A stretch of 64,000 bases of DNA from Rhea pennata (lineage: Eukaryota; Chordata; Aves; Rheiformes; Rheidae). This document shows positions 22,701 to 34,200 of this stretch, one piece after another (the stretch's first letter is position 1; the number at the start of each line of letters is the position of its first letter). The translations under genes were made by a program, and so were the position numbers. The stretch spans positions 4,412,001 to 4,476,000 of the forward strand of contig NC_084682.1 in assembly GCF_028389875.1 (NCBI RefSeq), read 5' to 3'. The notes beneath the pieces are model-generated. The model was not told where the DNA came from and did not search any database. It saw only the letters and a program-made list of their open reading frames with translations.

Positions 22701-25700
22701 AGGTATATTCTGAGAATTAACTGCGAAAACAGCATTATGGATCACCTACTCCAGGCCAGCTTTGCTATGTTTTCTATTAAAATATCACTACAGACTCCAG
22801 CTGAAAGGCATCTGTTGCTGATACAGGCGTGCTGGCCAGCAGTGCACACCAGGTGATGAATGCTCAGTTACAATCCCTGTTCATTATCCGTATGTTAAAT
22901 ACACAAGGAAAATAATGGAAACTTATGATATGCTTTTGCCACTGTCTCTGTTGACAGCCAATGTAAGGATGTTTGTGAACCTGGAACGGGAATCAGACTG
23001 GAAACCCTTCTGGGTTACTGTCCTGTTGATGTCACCAGGGGCAGAAACAGAAAACTGTAAATATGCCCTAGGGAAATGGAGCATTTTGAGTGACAAGAAA
23101 TATTTCATTTTTATGGGTAATGATTCCTAATAATATTTAGCTTAATCATGATTAAGAGTTTATTTTCGCAAAATTTGAATGGAAACCCACTGGAAAAAGA
23201 AAAAGATGTGTTTTCAGTACTGCCTTCTAAGAGAGCAAACACATGAAAAGACAATGTGAACAAGCAAGAGATTAATGCTGATGGAAATTATTTTCTTAAT
23301 CTGTTTGCACTTGTGGTTGTTCTCTGGAATGCTACAGAAACATAAGCTTAACTCAGGTTTCGTAGTCCTGCCTCATGGTACAGAAAACTGTCCAATTATT
23401 TCTGTTTTGTACCTTGAAAACTCCAGCAGTCTTGGAGAAAGAAGTGGAAATGGGATTAGCCATTTGGGCTTTTTTGTGCATTGTATTTAAGAGAGTTGTA
23501 CACTGGTGCCCTCTACACATGCTCCAGGGAACTGCAAACCACTGCTTCAGGAGCTTAGTGAAATGAATGAAACAGTACAATAACAGAGAGTTACAGTTTA
23601 TTGGATTTTAAAATAGCAAAAAAATGCTATTTTTCCTTGAGTAGAAATGACATTAATTGATTACTATTATCACCAATCATTTAAAACTTTTTGTACAAAA
23701 TGCCCAGTTTCCCACAAAAAGAAGGGCCTTCCTAATATTCTTTTATTCCTATTAATTAGAGTTACTTTCTTTAGCAATTGACAAATTCAGGAGCCCACTT
23801 TTTAAAAAAAAAAAAAAAAGAGGAGGAAACCCACCTTTGTAAAGCTGTGGGCCAGCACAAGGAGCGAGAGCACAGCCCCACGGCGCTGCCTCAGCTGCCG
23901 AGGAGCAGGGGCCGGGAACCGTCCGGCTGCGGGACACCGGCAAAGCGAAGAGGAGGAGCGAGGAAGGCGGTGACACTGCAGCTCTTTGGGAGGGCAGAAG
24001 ATTAGAAAGCAGAAATAAAAAGTAATAAAAAGATCCAAGGTGAGTGTCAACAGCCCGAGGAACTGAATGATCAGTGAAACCACCTTCGGGAAAGAAATAC
24101 AGTTATCTATTTTACTAACACATCCCGTCTGCGCTCAGCCTGCTTCCCACTACAGCAGAGGCCCAAATCCGTGGTCGGGCTTCCCGACCACCTTGTACGA
24201 AGCGGGGATTTTACACGCACACCGTCGCGCAGTCAGCAGCAGCACGGCTGCAAGCTGGGCTTCTGCGCGTAATAACGGGCCATTCAGCACGCTGAGCCTT
24301 TGTAAGAAAGAGGGCACCTAAATGAGAGTAATGAGGTCATTCTGTGACGTGCCCGAGGATATAAAATCCTGGGTAACTTTTTAGCCCGTTTGATATGTGA
24401 ACACATTGCATTCCACTGTGACAGATTATTTCTAGCCTTCAAAAAACCAATCTTCATCCATTAAATCCAACTATAAAACATCAGCACCAAGTGGTAATCA
24501 AAACACTGGTTGGCACTGTAAAGAAAATATCTATGGACAGATAAAGTAGAGCAAGGGTTTGAGAGAGTGTCAGAAAAATACCAATTTGTAACAGTTAACA
24601 AAGTTTTAAAAAGATTATGATGAAATTATTACTTACAATTCTGCTTAATGCTTTGTTTTGCAGAATGAGATGTATGGACTATTTTGGCTTTGAATAGATG
24701 AGCAAACTGAAATTTAAATTTTAGAGCAGCTTCTTGCTTAGAAACAGTTGCTGTTTCTCTTAAAACTGGCTCAGTTTCTTTCACAAATGGGCCCAACATT
24801 TTACAGAAGGTTTTGCGCTGTGGGGCTATTTCAGGAGTCTTCCTGCAGCGTGAAACTCCCGTGCAGCCCGGCGCTAGAGCAGGGCCGTGCTGCGTATCCA
24901 GTTTATGCCGCCGTCCCTTGTTCTGCTTCTTAGCTCCAGTAGCCCACAAGCAAGTGCTACAGCACATACCGGCCTAGCGATGAGCACAGTTTATTGCTTA
25001 ACTTCAGTGGTTTAAACACGCACAGACTTTCCAAGAGGACAAGGCTTCGCTCGTGGTCGTCCTGCAGGGATGCCGCCGTGCGGCTCTGCCGGCAGCGGCG
25101 GTGCTGGGCGCGCAGGGGCGCCGCTCGGGCTCAGCGCGCGGCGGACGTGTGCCGCTCCCGCTCCTGCTGCTGCTGCTGCTGCTTCTTTTGGGGAAGCTCC
25201 GTGACTTCTGCTAGACTAGATGTTTGTGTGCATCTAGTTTAGCTGTGCTTTTGGTTTTGTGTTGTTTTCAGTGGTCTAATGTGTGTGTAGTTATGAAAGT
25301 CCTGCATATTACACACCTTTATGGAGTGTGTTCAGCTTCAGCTGGAGCAGATGCTGAGGACAGGCGTCTCTGCTTGTGTTTAACGGCAACGTAGAATTGT
25401 AGAGGTGTTTTTTTAAAAGGCATTAACTCAGTAGTTCCATTTATACTAGAAGGAAAGGCTTTATTCAAATTATGCAAGGATTTTACAGGCTGTGTGTGTT
25501 AAACTCTTTGAGTAGTCTACAAGCTTATTAATTTTTTTTAATTAAAGATTAATGAGTGACTGGTTTACCATTTTAGGGGATACTTTTAGATTAATTCCCT
25601 CCAATACTGTAATTGTAGTATTATGCACATGCCCTACCTGAAAGGCAATTCAGGTAGGGAATTGCAAATGTTGAGAATAGCATTTATCATCTTAATATTT

Positions 25701-27444
25701 AATTAAATATTTGCTGGTTATTAATTATCTACCAGTTCAAACATTACAGGTAATTCTAATTACCACTGTTCTAGAATTACTAACAATACAGTCCAAATTT
25801 GAACCAAATGCTGTTCTGGAAAATGGGGAGCTAGACAAAGGGACTGCTTCATAGTATCCCTTTGGTATATAAAATCCAACCTTTTAAAATGCAGTAGTGA
25901 TTTTAAATGCAGTGGAAATTCATTAGCACAAAGAACAGAAAAGACTGTTTCTCAGAGGCTCCTTTTCTCAAACAAGGGGTATATACAGTGGCTGGGATTA
26001 AACAACTCTTTGCATCAGCCCAGCTTAACTGCTTTTGACTTCAAAGGTGGGCAAAAACAGGCTCTGAGAATTGTACCTGGAGTATTTTATTGCATCTGTA
26101 TCCTTGCCATGACTTACAGCCTGGGCAGACAAATCACTTATTTTCAAAATTAGAAAAATAGTTTTGCTGAAGTTTATTAAAATAATTGCATAAGCCTTGA
26201 TATTTAAATATAAAATATATTCACTAAAGATGGTAAAATCTGTGATGTTCTATTAATAGCTAACACATAACACAGACTGTGTAATTGCAGGAAGCCGGTC
26301 CAGCTTTCCAATATGAAGAGGTGGCATAAGCTTTGCTTGTATTTTAGACGTATTTCTTCACACGATGGATTATTCTGCTACTGTATTTGGCTAGAAGGAC
26401 TAAAACCCTTGACTCTCTGTTAGGGCTTTGCTGTTACTTTAACTTTTTTGTGCCTTTACTTAATGAAACTTTAGGTTTTTATGAGATGTCTTGTTATACT
26501 TAGTGTGTTTTCAGAGCCCAAACTGTCAAAACTGGAGGATATGGGAACTTTAGGTTGGAATTCTGTTCTTATCAAGTTTACGGAGAAAACGCCACAAAAA
26601 TACTCTCTGAAAGGCTCAAATGCTAAAAGCCAACTAAAAAGAACATAGACTGTACTGTTTTTCATCTCATGACCTTTGGGCCAAACACAGGATTGTTTTT
26701 AACAATTTAAATTTGTTATACTGAGAATGAGAAAATGCTTATATTATTAGAACCTAATTAGCAGAATCTGAAAAACTACATTTAAACCCTTCACTGAAAG
26801 TTTTTATTTGGCAGAATGAAGTAATAGTTTGTCACAAGTGCAAAAACACTATTCAGAAGAAAATCAAGCTGGTTTAGAATCTGCAAACTTCTTCTCAGAA
26901 GTCCATCATATTTGAACCATCTTACTTCGTAAATGGCTACATAATTTAGATTACATTTTTGAAGTTATATAATGGACAGCAATCCTCATGGAAATAACCC
27001 CTATGCCAACTTGCTACCATGTTATGAAATTGTTGTCCCTAAGAGGTAATTATGAAAGAAAAGATATTCTGAGACAAATTATAAGTGGTTTTTTAAGCTT
27101 GACTTTTTTTCTGTTAATTTTAATATAGCATACATTTGCCTTTCTAAAAATAAACATTTTTTTTCCCCAAGGAACTAAGTGCCTAATAATAACTGTTGTT
27201 TTCTTCCTCCTCTCTAGTGTTCATAATGGCTTCTGGGCTTTTGGTTTATCCTCTTGGTTTCAACTCTGCTACTGTGAAGAGATTCTGTGAGAATTCAGAC
27301 ATCTACTATGCAGGAGACTGCCAGATTGGATGGGGGTATATGCTGGCAATTGTTGGGGTCATGTTGTCTGTCTTTTTACCGTTCTTTGCAAAATATGCAC
27401 CAAAAGAGCACATATCTCCAACTCCAATACCTACTATTTTATAG
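5780..27444 (+). CDS. LHFPL7: LHFPL-family tetraspan membrane protein, LHFPL7/TMEM211-like (3 exons, 192 aa)
   Basis: Coding exons are 5780-5992, 10511-10649 and 27218-27444, with phases 0 and 1, giving 192 residues. Four hydrophobic segments are visible, at about residues 5-25, 72-95, 112-130 and 157-175. Family marks are FGLLRRC (40-46) and IPSGSW (65-70) in the first extracellular loop, a conserved break after SWQ, YPLG (128-131), and YYAGDC plus GWGYM (147-159). The last exon matches human TMEM211 best (human, from memory: YYGGKCRLGWGYM), and the spacing from VQA to GLL agrees exactly. I chose the ATG at 5780 because it puts the first membrane segment where family members have it, and A is at -3; 5705 is an alternative. 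LHFPL proteins are four-pass plasma-membrane proteins; some relatives assist GABA-A receptors (LHFPL4) or hair-cell channels (LHFPL5). The role of this one is not known to me. Intron 2 (16.6 kb) begins GCAAGT instead of GT. LHFPL2 is a less likely identity. Confidence 0.85.
6010..6600. repeat. C-rich degenerate minisatellite in intron 1, including a 61-62-bp duplicated unit
   Basis: The tract repeats variations of CCCCTGCATCCCC and CATCCTGCCCC. The clearest part is at about 6392-6515, where a unit beginning GAGCTCCCCCTGCATCCCCC occurs twice about 62 bp apart with few differences. It explains the long Pro/Ser-rich plus-strand frames and Gly/Arg-rich minus-strand frames seen here. Confidence 0.75.
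7866..8066 (+). repeat. 24-bp minisatellite, 8 full units plus a partial ninth, in intron 1
   Basis: Units start every 24 bp from 7866 to 8034. Two variants differ in the second half, one ending TCTGGGAAG or TCTGGGGAG (A) and one ending TCCCCTAAG (B), in the order A B A A B A B A. Because 24 is a multiple of three, one frame stays open and reads an octad such as DVDNTSPK or DVDITSGK. That frame has no splice context or homology, and I regard it as a non-coding minisatellite. Confidence 0.9.
9777..9825. repeat. (TA)n microsatellite
   Basis: A run of alternating TA, interrupted once by a short GCACACA segment, in LHFPL7-like intron 1. Length is expected to vary between individuals. Confidence 0.85.
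10325..10475. repeat. TG/TA microsatellite with a TGCATGCATATG higher-order unit
   Basis: Alternating purine-pyrimidine sequence made of GTGTGTG runs broken by TGCATGCATATG about every 24 bp. It ends about 35-40 bp before the acceptor of LHFPL7-like exon 2. Such sequence can adopt Z-DNA, which is inference only. Confidence 0.88.
10511..10649 (+). CDS. LHFPL7: LHFPL7-like exon 2: second membrane segment
   Basis: The exon opens after GTTGCAG at 10510 and encodes ASAALCAGGG to VQAAA plus one base (139 nt). Only the donor G/GCAAGT at 10649/10650 gives the phase 1 that exon 3 needs, and it also gives the residue spacing seen in human TMEM211. The nearest GT alternative (CAA/GTGCCG) would put exon 3 out of frame. 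The acceptor has little pyrimidine run before it. Confidence 0.82.
10765..10795. repeat. (ATT)n trinucleotide microsatellite
   Basis: About ten ATT units lie roughly 115 bp downstream of LHFPL7-like exon 2, inside intron 2. Confidence 0.88.
16669..16692. repeat. (GTT)n trinucleotide run
   Basis: About eight GTT units followed by a T-rich stretch in LHFPL7-like intron 2. Confidence 0.8.
17393..17735. repeat. 19-bp minisatellite, 18 copies
   Basis: The consensus is CTGTGCAAACCCCTCCGGG, repeated head to tail; seventeen units are 19 bp and one is 20 bp. A degenerate unit (GGAGCAAACCCTGGCGGG) precedes it and a truncated one (CTGTGCCTCCGCAG) follows. Because 19 is not a multiple of three and no unit carries a stop, long frames stay open through it on both strands, each reading a 19-residue cycle. 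Confidence 0.93.
18801..27217. other. Remainder of LHFPL7-like intron 2, no exon recognised
   Basis: Mostly AT-rich sequence. Frames at 20384-20752 and 20701-21087 (plus) overlap out of phase with each other, resemble no family I know and lack splice support. A small GC-rich patch at about 24830-25200 contains a (CTG)6 run at 25164-25181. The intron ends in a strong pyrimidine tract (TTTTCTTCCTCCTCTCTAG). Confidence 0.5.
27218..27444 (+). CDS. LHFPL7: LHFPL7-like exon 3: third and fourth membrane segments and C-terminus
   Basis: The exon follows CTCTCTAG and starts in phase 1. It encodes VFIMASGLLVYPLG, the second extracellular loop with paired cysteines (141 and 152), the fourth membrane helix, and a short tail ending ISPTPIPTIL before TAG at 27442-27444. 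This is the most diagnostic exon for placing the gene near LHFPL7/TMEM211. Confidence 0.9.
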
Positions 27445-30400
27445 TATTTTATTATTGTTTAAGAACAGAACATCCCTGTCTACAGGCAATGGGCAGAAAT
27501 TATTATAGCACTTCCATTTAGCTGTATGGCTAAAGAAAAGGAGACGGAGAGAGAAGGTCAGACATGCAAAGACCAAAAGTGCTTTGATAGTCTTCCGTAA
27601 GTATGAGTAGCAAACACTCTGGAATCGAACTAAGATTAATCAGCAGACTTTATACTGCTCTAAACATATACTGGCGTAATGCCTTAGACAAAAAAAAAAA
27701 TCTGTTTATCCTCAATACATCTGTCTACCTCCCAAATAGTTTCTTTTGTGTCTCAAAACCTTAAGTCTTTTAAAAGCCTCGATTCACTTTTTATATATTA
27801 CTAAATGTCCAAACTTTTATGAACCCAATAATTTTAAAAATCAATAATATTTTGTTATGATTATTTTGATTAGTGAAAAAAAGCCTGCTAGTAGCTGTGG
27901 CCTAAAATTTAGCTTGATATCTAAAAAGAATTGTATACAAACAAAAAGTTTCTTCTTAATCTATATGCTTTAGTAGTACCTGCATATTGTAAGTTGTAGG
28001 CACAATTTCTAATGTTGAGCTAATATTCAAGATATAAAGTCATTTGCATGGAGACTTGCATACATTTTGGATGACTTTTTGTCACAGAGAGCTCTGACTG
28101 CTTCCAAAGGCTCAATGATGATCTGCTTAACAACAGGAAAAAAGTGGCAAGAAATTGTTTTATATATTTCTCTAGATAATTTTATGTGGAATTTTACAAA
28201 AGCATTTGAACTGTGACAACTGTAGGTTTTGGGTTCTGTTGGATGTTTTTTAAGGCTGGAAAAGCAAATACTTTGTTTAAAAAATATGGGTGCCCATAGG
28301 CCCTTTTATGGAGTGATAATACAAGTGAGAATGGACCGGATTCTGGTATTTCCATTCCTACTGAATAACTCATTATCCTAACTAAAATTATTGTGAAATG
28401 AAAAGCTACTTAACATGAATAAGCATCTGATGCCATGTCAGAACAAGAAAATGGTCATATTTCATGGATATTTGTATGTGAAATTTGTGAAGTCTAATTT
28501 TCCTATAGTATTTGGATTCATCACTATCACAGATTGAAGTGCACTTTTGATTGCCTTATGCAAAACATTGGCTTCTAATCTCACTTCACTCTTATGTTTT
28601 TCATTTAAAATAAAAATTGAATTCTAATCCTATTCTCATATTACTACATAATCTTTTATTTTCTATTATTTATTGATAAAGAAATAAAGAGGATAGTTTA
28701 TATTTAATTCAGAGCTGTACTTCTCAGTTTTGTATTTTGGCACAAATCAAGTGATCAAATTTATTATTCTTCATTTAGTTGAGCCCAACTAATTTGTGCT
28801 TTTTTAACAAATTAAAAGTATACATGATGGGACTGATAGAAAAATGTTGAGGAAGTATAAGAAAATGCAAACAGAAGAGATAGTTTTATTTTAATACATG
28901 TCAAAGAGTTCTACAGTCTTGTTTACATTCCTCTACCTTCTGAACATCAATGAAACATTATTATTTTCCAAAATAGTTGTTTGTTGTTACATTTTCATGC
29001 ACTCTAGAGCAAATTCTGCATATAAACTTATTAACTTCCATTACTAATCTACTAAAATACAGATTTCAGAGTAGAAGTACATTGAAAAAGAGAGAGCGAG
29101 CTATGTGTTTTACCCACAGTAACTAAGGAATTAAATCTTCCAAATATTTAATGAAATAGTTTGAAGGAATGTCTCTAAAGCAAAAAGAATAAATTCCAGT
29201 CATCTCTTTATAGCAATGTACTTTTTAGTAATGTTTTAAACTTTTTTTTATGAATGGCTGAAATTGATAATTTTCATATAAAAGTCAGAAAAGTGAGGAA
29301 AAAATGAACAAAAAACAGATAAAAAGAAAATCATAACTGCAACGTAGAGAGAGAAAGAGATGCAGGCTTTTCTTTCCTAACCAACCTGTGCCTTTACACT
29401 AGAACCATTATACAAGACAGGATCAATACGGTAAAAAAAAAAACAACAACTGAAAAATGTTGAAGTGTGTAAAAACTGTATTATGTAGGTTTTTTTCTGT
29501 TTTGTGTAATGTTTATGATTGTTCCCTTAATGTTTCACCGGAAGAAGTGATTTGTTAGTGTAAAATAGAAAACATTTTTTGCAAAGATCCAAATGCTTAT
29601 AAACAATAAAATTATGTTAGATTATTATTGATATCCATAACATACCTAGTAGACAGAAATGGCCATGCCTTTCATTGCTTCCTGATATAACTTTCATATG
29701 TGCAGGACTGGAACTATCATTCCTTCAACAGAATCAGTAGGACTACAACACCTGTGTGCTGCTGCTGATGCACACATGTGCTTGCAGGCCTGGTCCCGTA
29801 CTTCAAGCTTCCTTTGTAATTTTAACTTACTGTTACAATGGAGTCTTACAATTTACAACACTGCTGTACCAAACCTTTCACTTTTTAAAATTTGATTTTT
29901 CTGTTTTGAACATTTTCAATCTCTACTTTCTGTAACCTGCTTCACTTTTTATGAATTAAACTAATGCCTCCTTTTGGAACTTTAATATTTTGTATTTAAA
30001 GGAAATTGAAGATATGTATATAGCCTCTACAACTGGATAGACGGAACTGTCATGTAAATGTCCGTGTTCAGAACTAGTTTACCACAGAAGCTAGAGCTGA
30101 TAATATAAATGATTCTAACAACAGTTAGTAAAGCATACTAACTACAAAAAAGTCTAAGCATAAACTTTAGATCCTCAATTGGAATTTAAAGTTGGATGCT
30201 TTTAATGATTTGTTTTCTAACACTGACAGATCACTTTTTTAATAAAGACTGTCTGCAAGTTAAATTGTGTAAAAGCGTTTTCTTGTTAAAAGTCAAAATT
30301 TACTGGATCAGGTTCAAGTTTTATTCTAAATATATAATTTTTTAAATGTAACTAAAGCTGTATTTTCCATTAATGTGTTTCTGCGTTGACTAGCTGACTC

Positions 30401-30520
30401 CTTTTTAGGATATTAACTGTTTTCTGTATTTGACTTGTTGGATACAATATTTCAATTATTTTAAATGTGAAATTTCCAATTGCCAACACTGTATAATAAA
30501 AAACCCCACACTGTTCACTG
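27445..30520 (+). other. LHFPL7: Probable 3' untranslated region of the LHFPL7-like gene
   Basis: AT-rich sequence without coding content runs from the stop codon. AATAAA signals on the plus strand lie at 28683-28688, 29605-29610, 30241-30246 and 30495-30500, so the end of the transcript is uncertain. The last signal lies about 470 bp from the convergent SPATA22 poly(A) signal. Confidence 0.5.
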
Positions 30521-30973
30521 TTTTCTTGACTCTTTTTTAGTTTACAATTTCCATCAGATTTGGCAAAAAGCTTCTGAAGCAGGATAACAGTATAAGGGGA
30601 AAAGAAATATAAACATCAGGAATAATCTATGAAAGTTAATGTTTGAAGGCAAAGACACACAAACAAGAACCTAGTCCATCCATCATGAAAAATGGCTGCA
30701 TAGCAAGGGCAAGGAAGTTCTGTGTTCGAGTCACCTCTCCCCAAACTCCTTTGTGCCCTTGAGCAATTTTCCCACAGCTTCAGTGATCCATATATCTCCA
30801 TCCACAAGGGATAACAGACAGAAGTGCTATGAATGGTATACTCCTTGGAATTTTCACAGTGAAAAAGGACCTTTTTTTGATAAAATTGAGTAAAAATTTC
30901 ATTCCATTGTAAATGTTCCTCCTTGTTAAACAAGAACAGTTTGTGTATGTACTTAAAATCAAGTTTAACAATT

Positions 30974-30979
30974 TTTATT
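30974..30979 (-). terminator. SPATA22: Poly(A) signal AATAAA of SPATA22
   Basis: Minus-strand AATAAA lies about 260 bp beyond the SPATA22 stop codon, giving a short 3' untranslated region. SPATA22 and the LHFPL7-like gene converge here. Confidence 0.6.
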
Positions 30980-31240
30980 CAGAATTTCTTCAATGAACAC
31001 TAACCAAGTAGGCAACAAAAACCTGTTACTGCATTGATAACTAGCAAAGATAAACTCTTAAATGTAATATGTAGAAACATCAAAACATTGTTATCAACAT
31101 TTGTTGGATAATACAGCCATGTGACATTCTAAATTATTTAATAAGATTTTCAGTATCAGTTTTGGTAAATGCTATAGGATGTCCAGCCTTTATGGGTAGT
31201 GATGAACGAAAATAAACTTTGGACAACCATTTCAACTGTT

Positions 31241-34200
31241 TTAAATTTCATTCATTGTTTTTACATATGCTGTCATCTCAACATCTGCAATTTTAACAAA
31301 TTCTTGGAATGTGTTTTGTTCTGGAATAGTTGCTGGTCTTACAGAGACACACTTGAAAATGTTCCTTTTTGTGTCATAATTTCCCATGCACCTGTGCACT
31401 CGACCTCTAATCAGTCTTGGAAGCTCCCGGTCCTTCATAATGAGCATGATAAACAAACAAACAAAAATGATATGAACAAAGCTTTAAAAATGTCTGGGGA
31501 ATAAATGTTGTTAGTTATTAGTGGATTTCTGAAGACTGTATGAAATATAGAAGGCATTTACCTCTATGCCAACTTCTCTGCTATTACAACTACTTAGGAG
31601 CTGAACTGAAATTCCCATCTACATCTTCAATACTTTTGGTAAAACAGAAGTCTAAGGAGGCTTAAATAGTGGCTGTATTACTGCTCTAGACCAGTTTGGG
31701 AACAGTGCAGTATATGAGTTTCCAGCTTTCCTTTTATATATTAACTTTCTGTTTTATTAGAACATGTATTATTAACTTCATAAAAGTGACCATAGTTAGT
31801 GTTGTCTGCATTACGTATGGATATGGAAATGCTTACAATTTCATAAAATACACATGGCAGACTCTCCTTTCCATCTCTCAAAAGAAAATTCTTTGCCCCA
31901 TATGCTCCAAGTGTGACTGCAGAATCGAGTGTGCCTACGCCATTTAGTAAAAATAAATTAGGATATAAGCATCAGTGCAGTACTAAATACGATACACAAA
32001 GATACTGTGACGACATCTACTACACAGAAGCACTAAGATATATATTAGCATCAGCTTTCTACCACCACTCACGTTGGCAATACTGGACATTCCAGTGCAA
32101 ATTACGGGTTTTCAATAGCGAGTGACCCAATGTGGTTTTCGTTACCATCACTATAAACCAGAACAAGGCAAAATTCCCTTAAAGCTTAGTTGATCCTCAT
32201 ACGCAAATCAACTTTACAAATATTTGCAGTCTTGTCAATATAGGAGTTTTCTGAGATCACATTATAGCATATATTCTTATTCATCTTGATTTAAAGATTT
32301 CAGTCATTTCTGTCGTCTCTGATTATGTTCATTTCTCAGATAATCTCAGTTATAACGCAAAGTGAAGCCTCTATAAGTCATCTACACTTAGAAGCACTCC
32401 AGGTTTGGACTGATTCCCAGATTAATTCTATTAAAAATTTTTGTAAAGCTGCACCTCCCTACAGAAGGTCCCAATTTAATGCATATCAAAAAAGGGAAAG
32501 AAAAGAAAGAGAATAGAAAGAGTTTAAAAATTGGAGGATGACTATATTACTAATTTTGTTCCTATTTTGGTCACCTTAATAGCTAAATGGACCTTCTAGT
32601 AGAAAAAACTGAATGGCACTCATGCCAGTATTTTGGGTTTCAAGGTATTTCAGCTATTTTTCCTACTGTTAATAACACATTTTTTCTTGGTGGCTGTCCT
32701 ACCATTGCTAATAGTTACAGCACTATATACCATGCTTACCTAAAACTTCAAATAACAGTGCAGTTTTGTAAGTATACTGACTCCAGTGCTTCAAACTTTC
32801 AATGACTGCAGATATGATTCGCAAAGAATTCTGTTTTTCTTTAAGTTTTAACTGAGATGATGAAACTTCCTTTCAGAGAAAGATGAAAACTCCAGTTAGA
32901 AACACTTACAGACTTTTAAAATGCAGACAGACATTTACATATTATGTTACATAAGCAATATTTACATTAACAGCAGAATATTTTTTCAGACTGGACAAAT
33001 AGCTCACTGTCATTTTATATGATCATGCTGTAGATTTTAGACTGTAGATTGTAACACAAAAATCTCATATTTAATTTTTCAGAAACTTAAGGGTTTACTA
33101 AGACAGCTAGATTTGATAAAAGCCTCATCAATTTTTTTTATTGTTTTCTGCATTGTATCTTCCTGTTAACTCTCTGCATAAATTTACCTGAATTTTGTCT
33201 TCTTGAACACAATCAAATTGTTTTTCATTCATTTTATTTTGCTGCATATTTTGGTTAAATTTATATGCCACACTATGCTCCTGCAGACTTCTTGATAAAG
33301 TGTTAGGTTTCACTGGCCACTGTGCTTTAGATGAGTATGTCTGGCTGGCTTCTATTGTTTTGATATGCTGAGAAGAATTATGGTTATCAGCGTTTTTTTG
33401 CTGCTGAATAGTTTTCAGACTACTTGAAATGTTCTCAAACTTTCGAATAATTCCACTATCAGATATAAAATCTGTTCTGTTACTTAAAGGAGTATATACA
33501 CTTCTGTTCCAACCTTTAGTATTGGTAGTCTTCTCTTCTGCCCTGCAGTGTAACATAACATATAATTCAATTTTACAATACCTATTCTAAATATTCAGGT
33601 AAGTAACTAAAATACAAGGATGCATTCTACGTGTCATTCTTTCAGATTAAAAAAAAATCTAGCATATATTTAGACTCCAATAAACTCCATTCCAAAAAAC
33701 TCCACTTGAGTGTGCACTTAAGCTTATCCACATACAGAGCTGTAATTACATGTGTTTAAATCCTGCTAAATTCATTAGGACTTAAAAACTTTCTTAATTA
33801 CTGTCCTGCACAAGGGCTTTTTCCTGACCTAAGACTTAGGTATTTTTAACTTTAAAATAGAATAAGCAAAATTTCTTCTGAGCATGGTATTTCTAAATTA
33901 TCCTTCTACCACCAGTAGTAAAGAAATCATTTACAACAAATTCTATTGCTGACTTTATGATTTCCTAAGTCTCCATATTAAAAAGGAGGTCAGAAATTGC
34001 TTCCATTTTGCCTGAGAAGGCACTTCTTTGAAAGATACTTACTCACACTCTCTTCTTGCCATTTGAAAAGAACATGAGGAAGGGAAGAGAGAAAAGGGTA
34101 ATTATGACATTGCTTGAAGATCTTCTACCATCTCTGGGCATCTGAGTCTGTAAGCTTTTGCTTGGTTTGCAAGACCATGGAATTCACAATTACATTCAGT

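Noticed and set aside
32390-32458. Possible SPATA22 exon (minus) with a weak IELIWES resemblance
   Set aside because: A much better exon at 32869-32740 encodes SLRIISAVIESLKHW with correct phases on both sides, leaving no room for this one.
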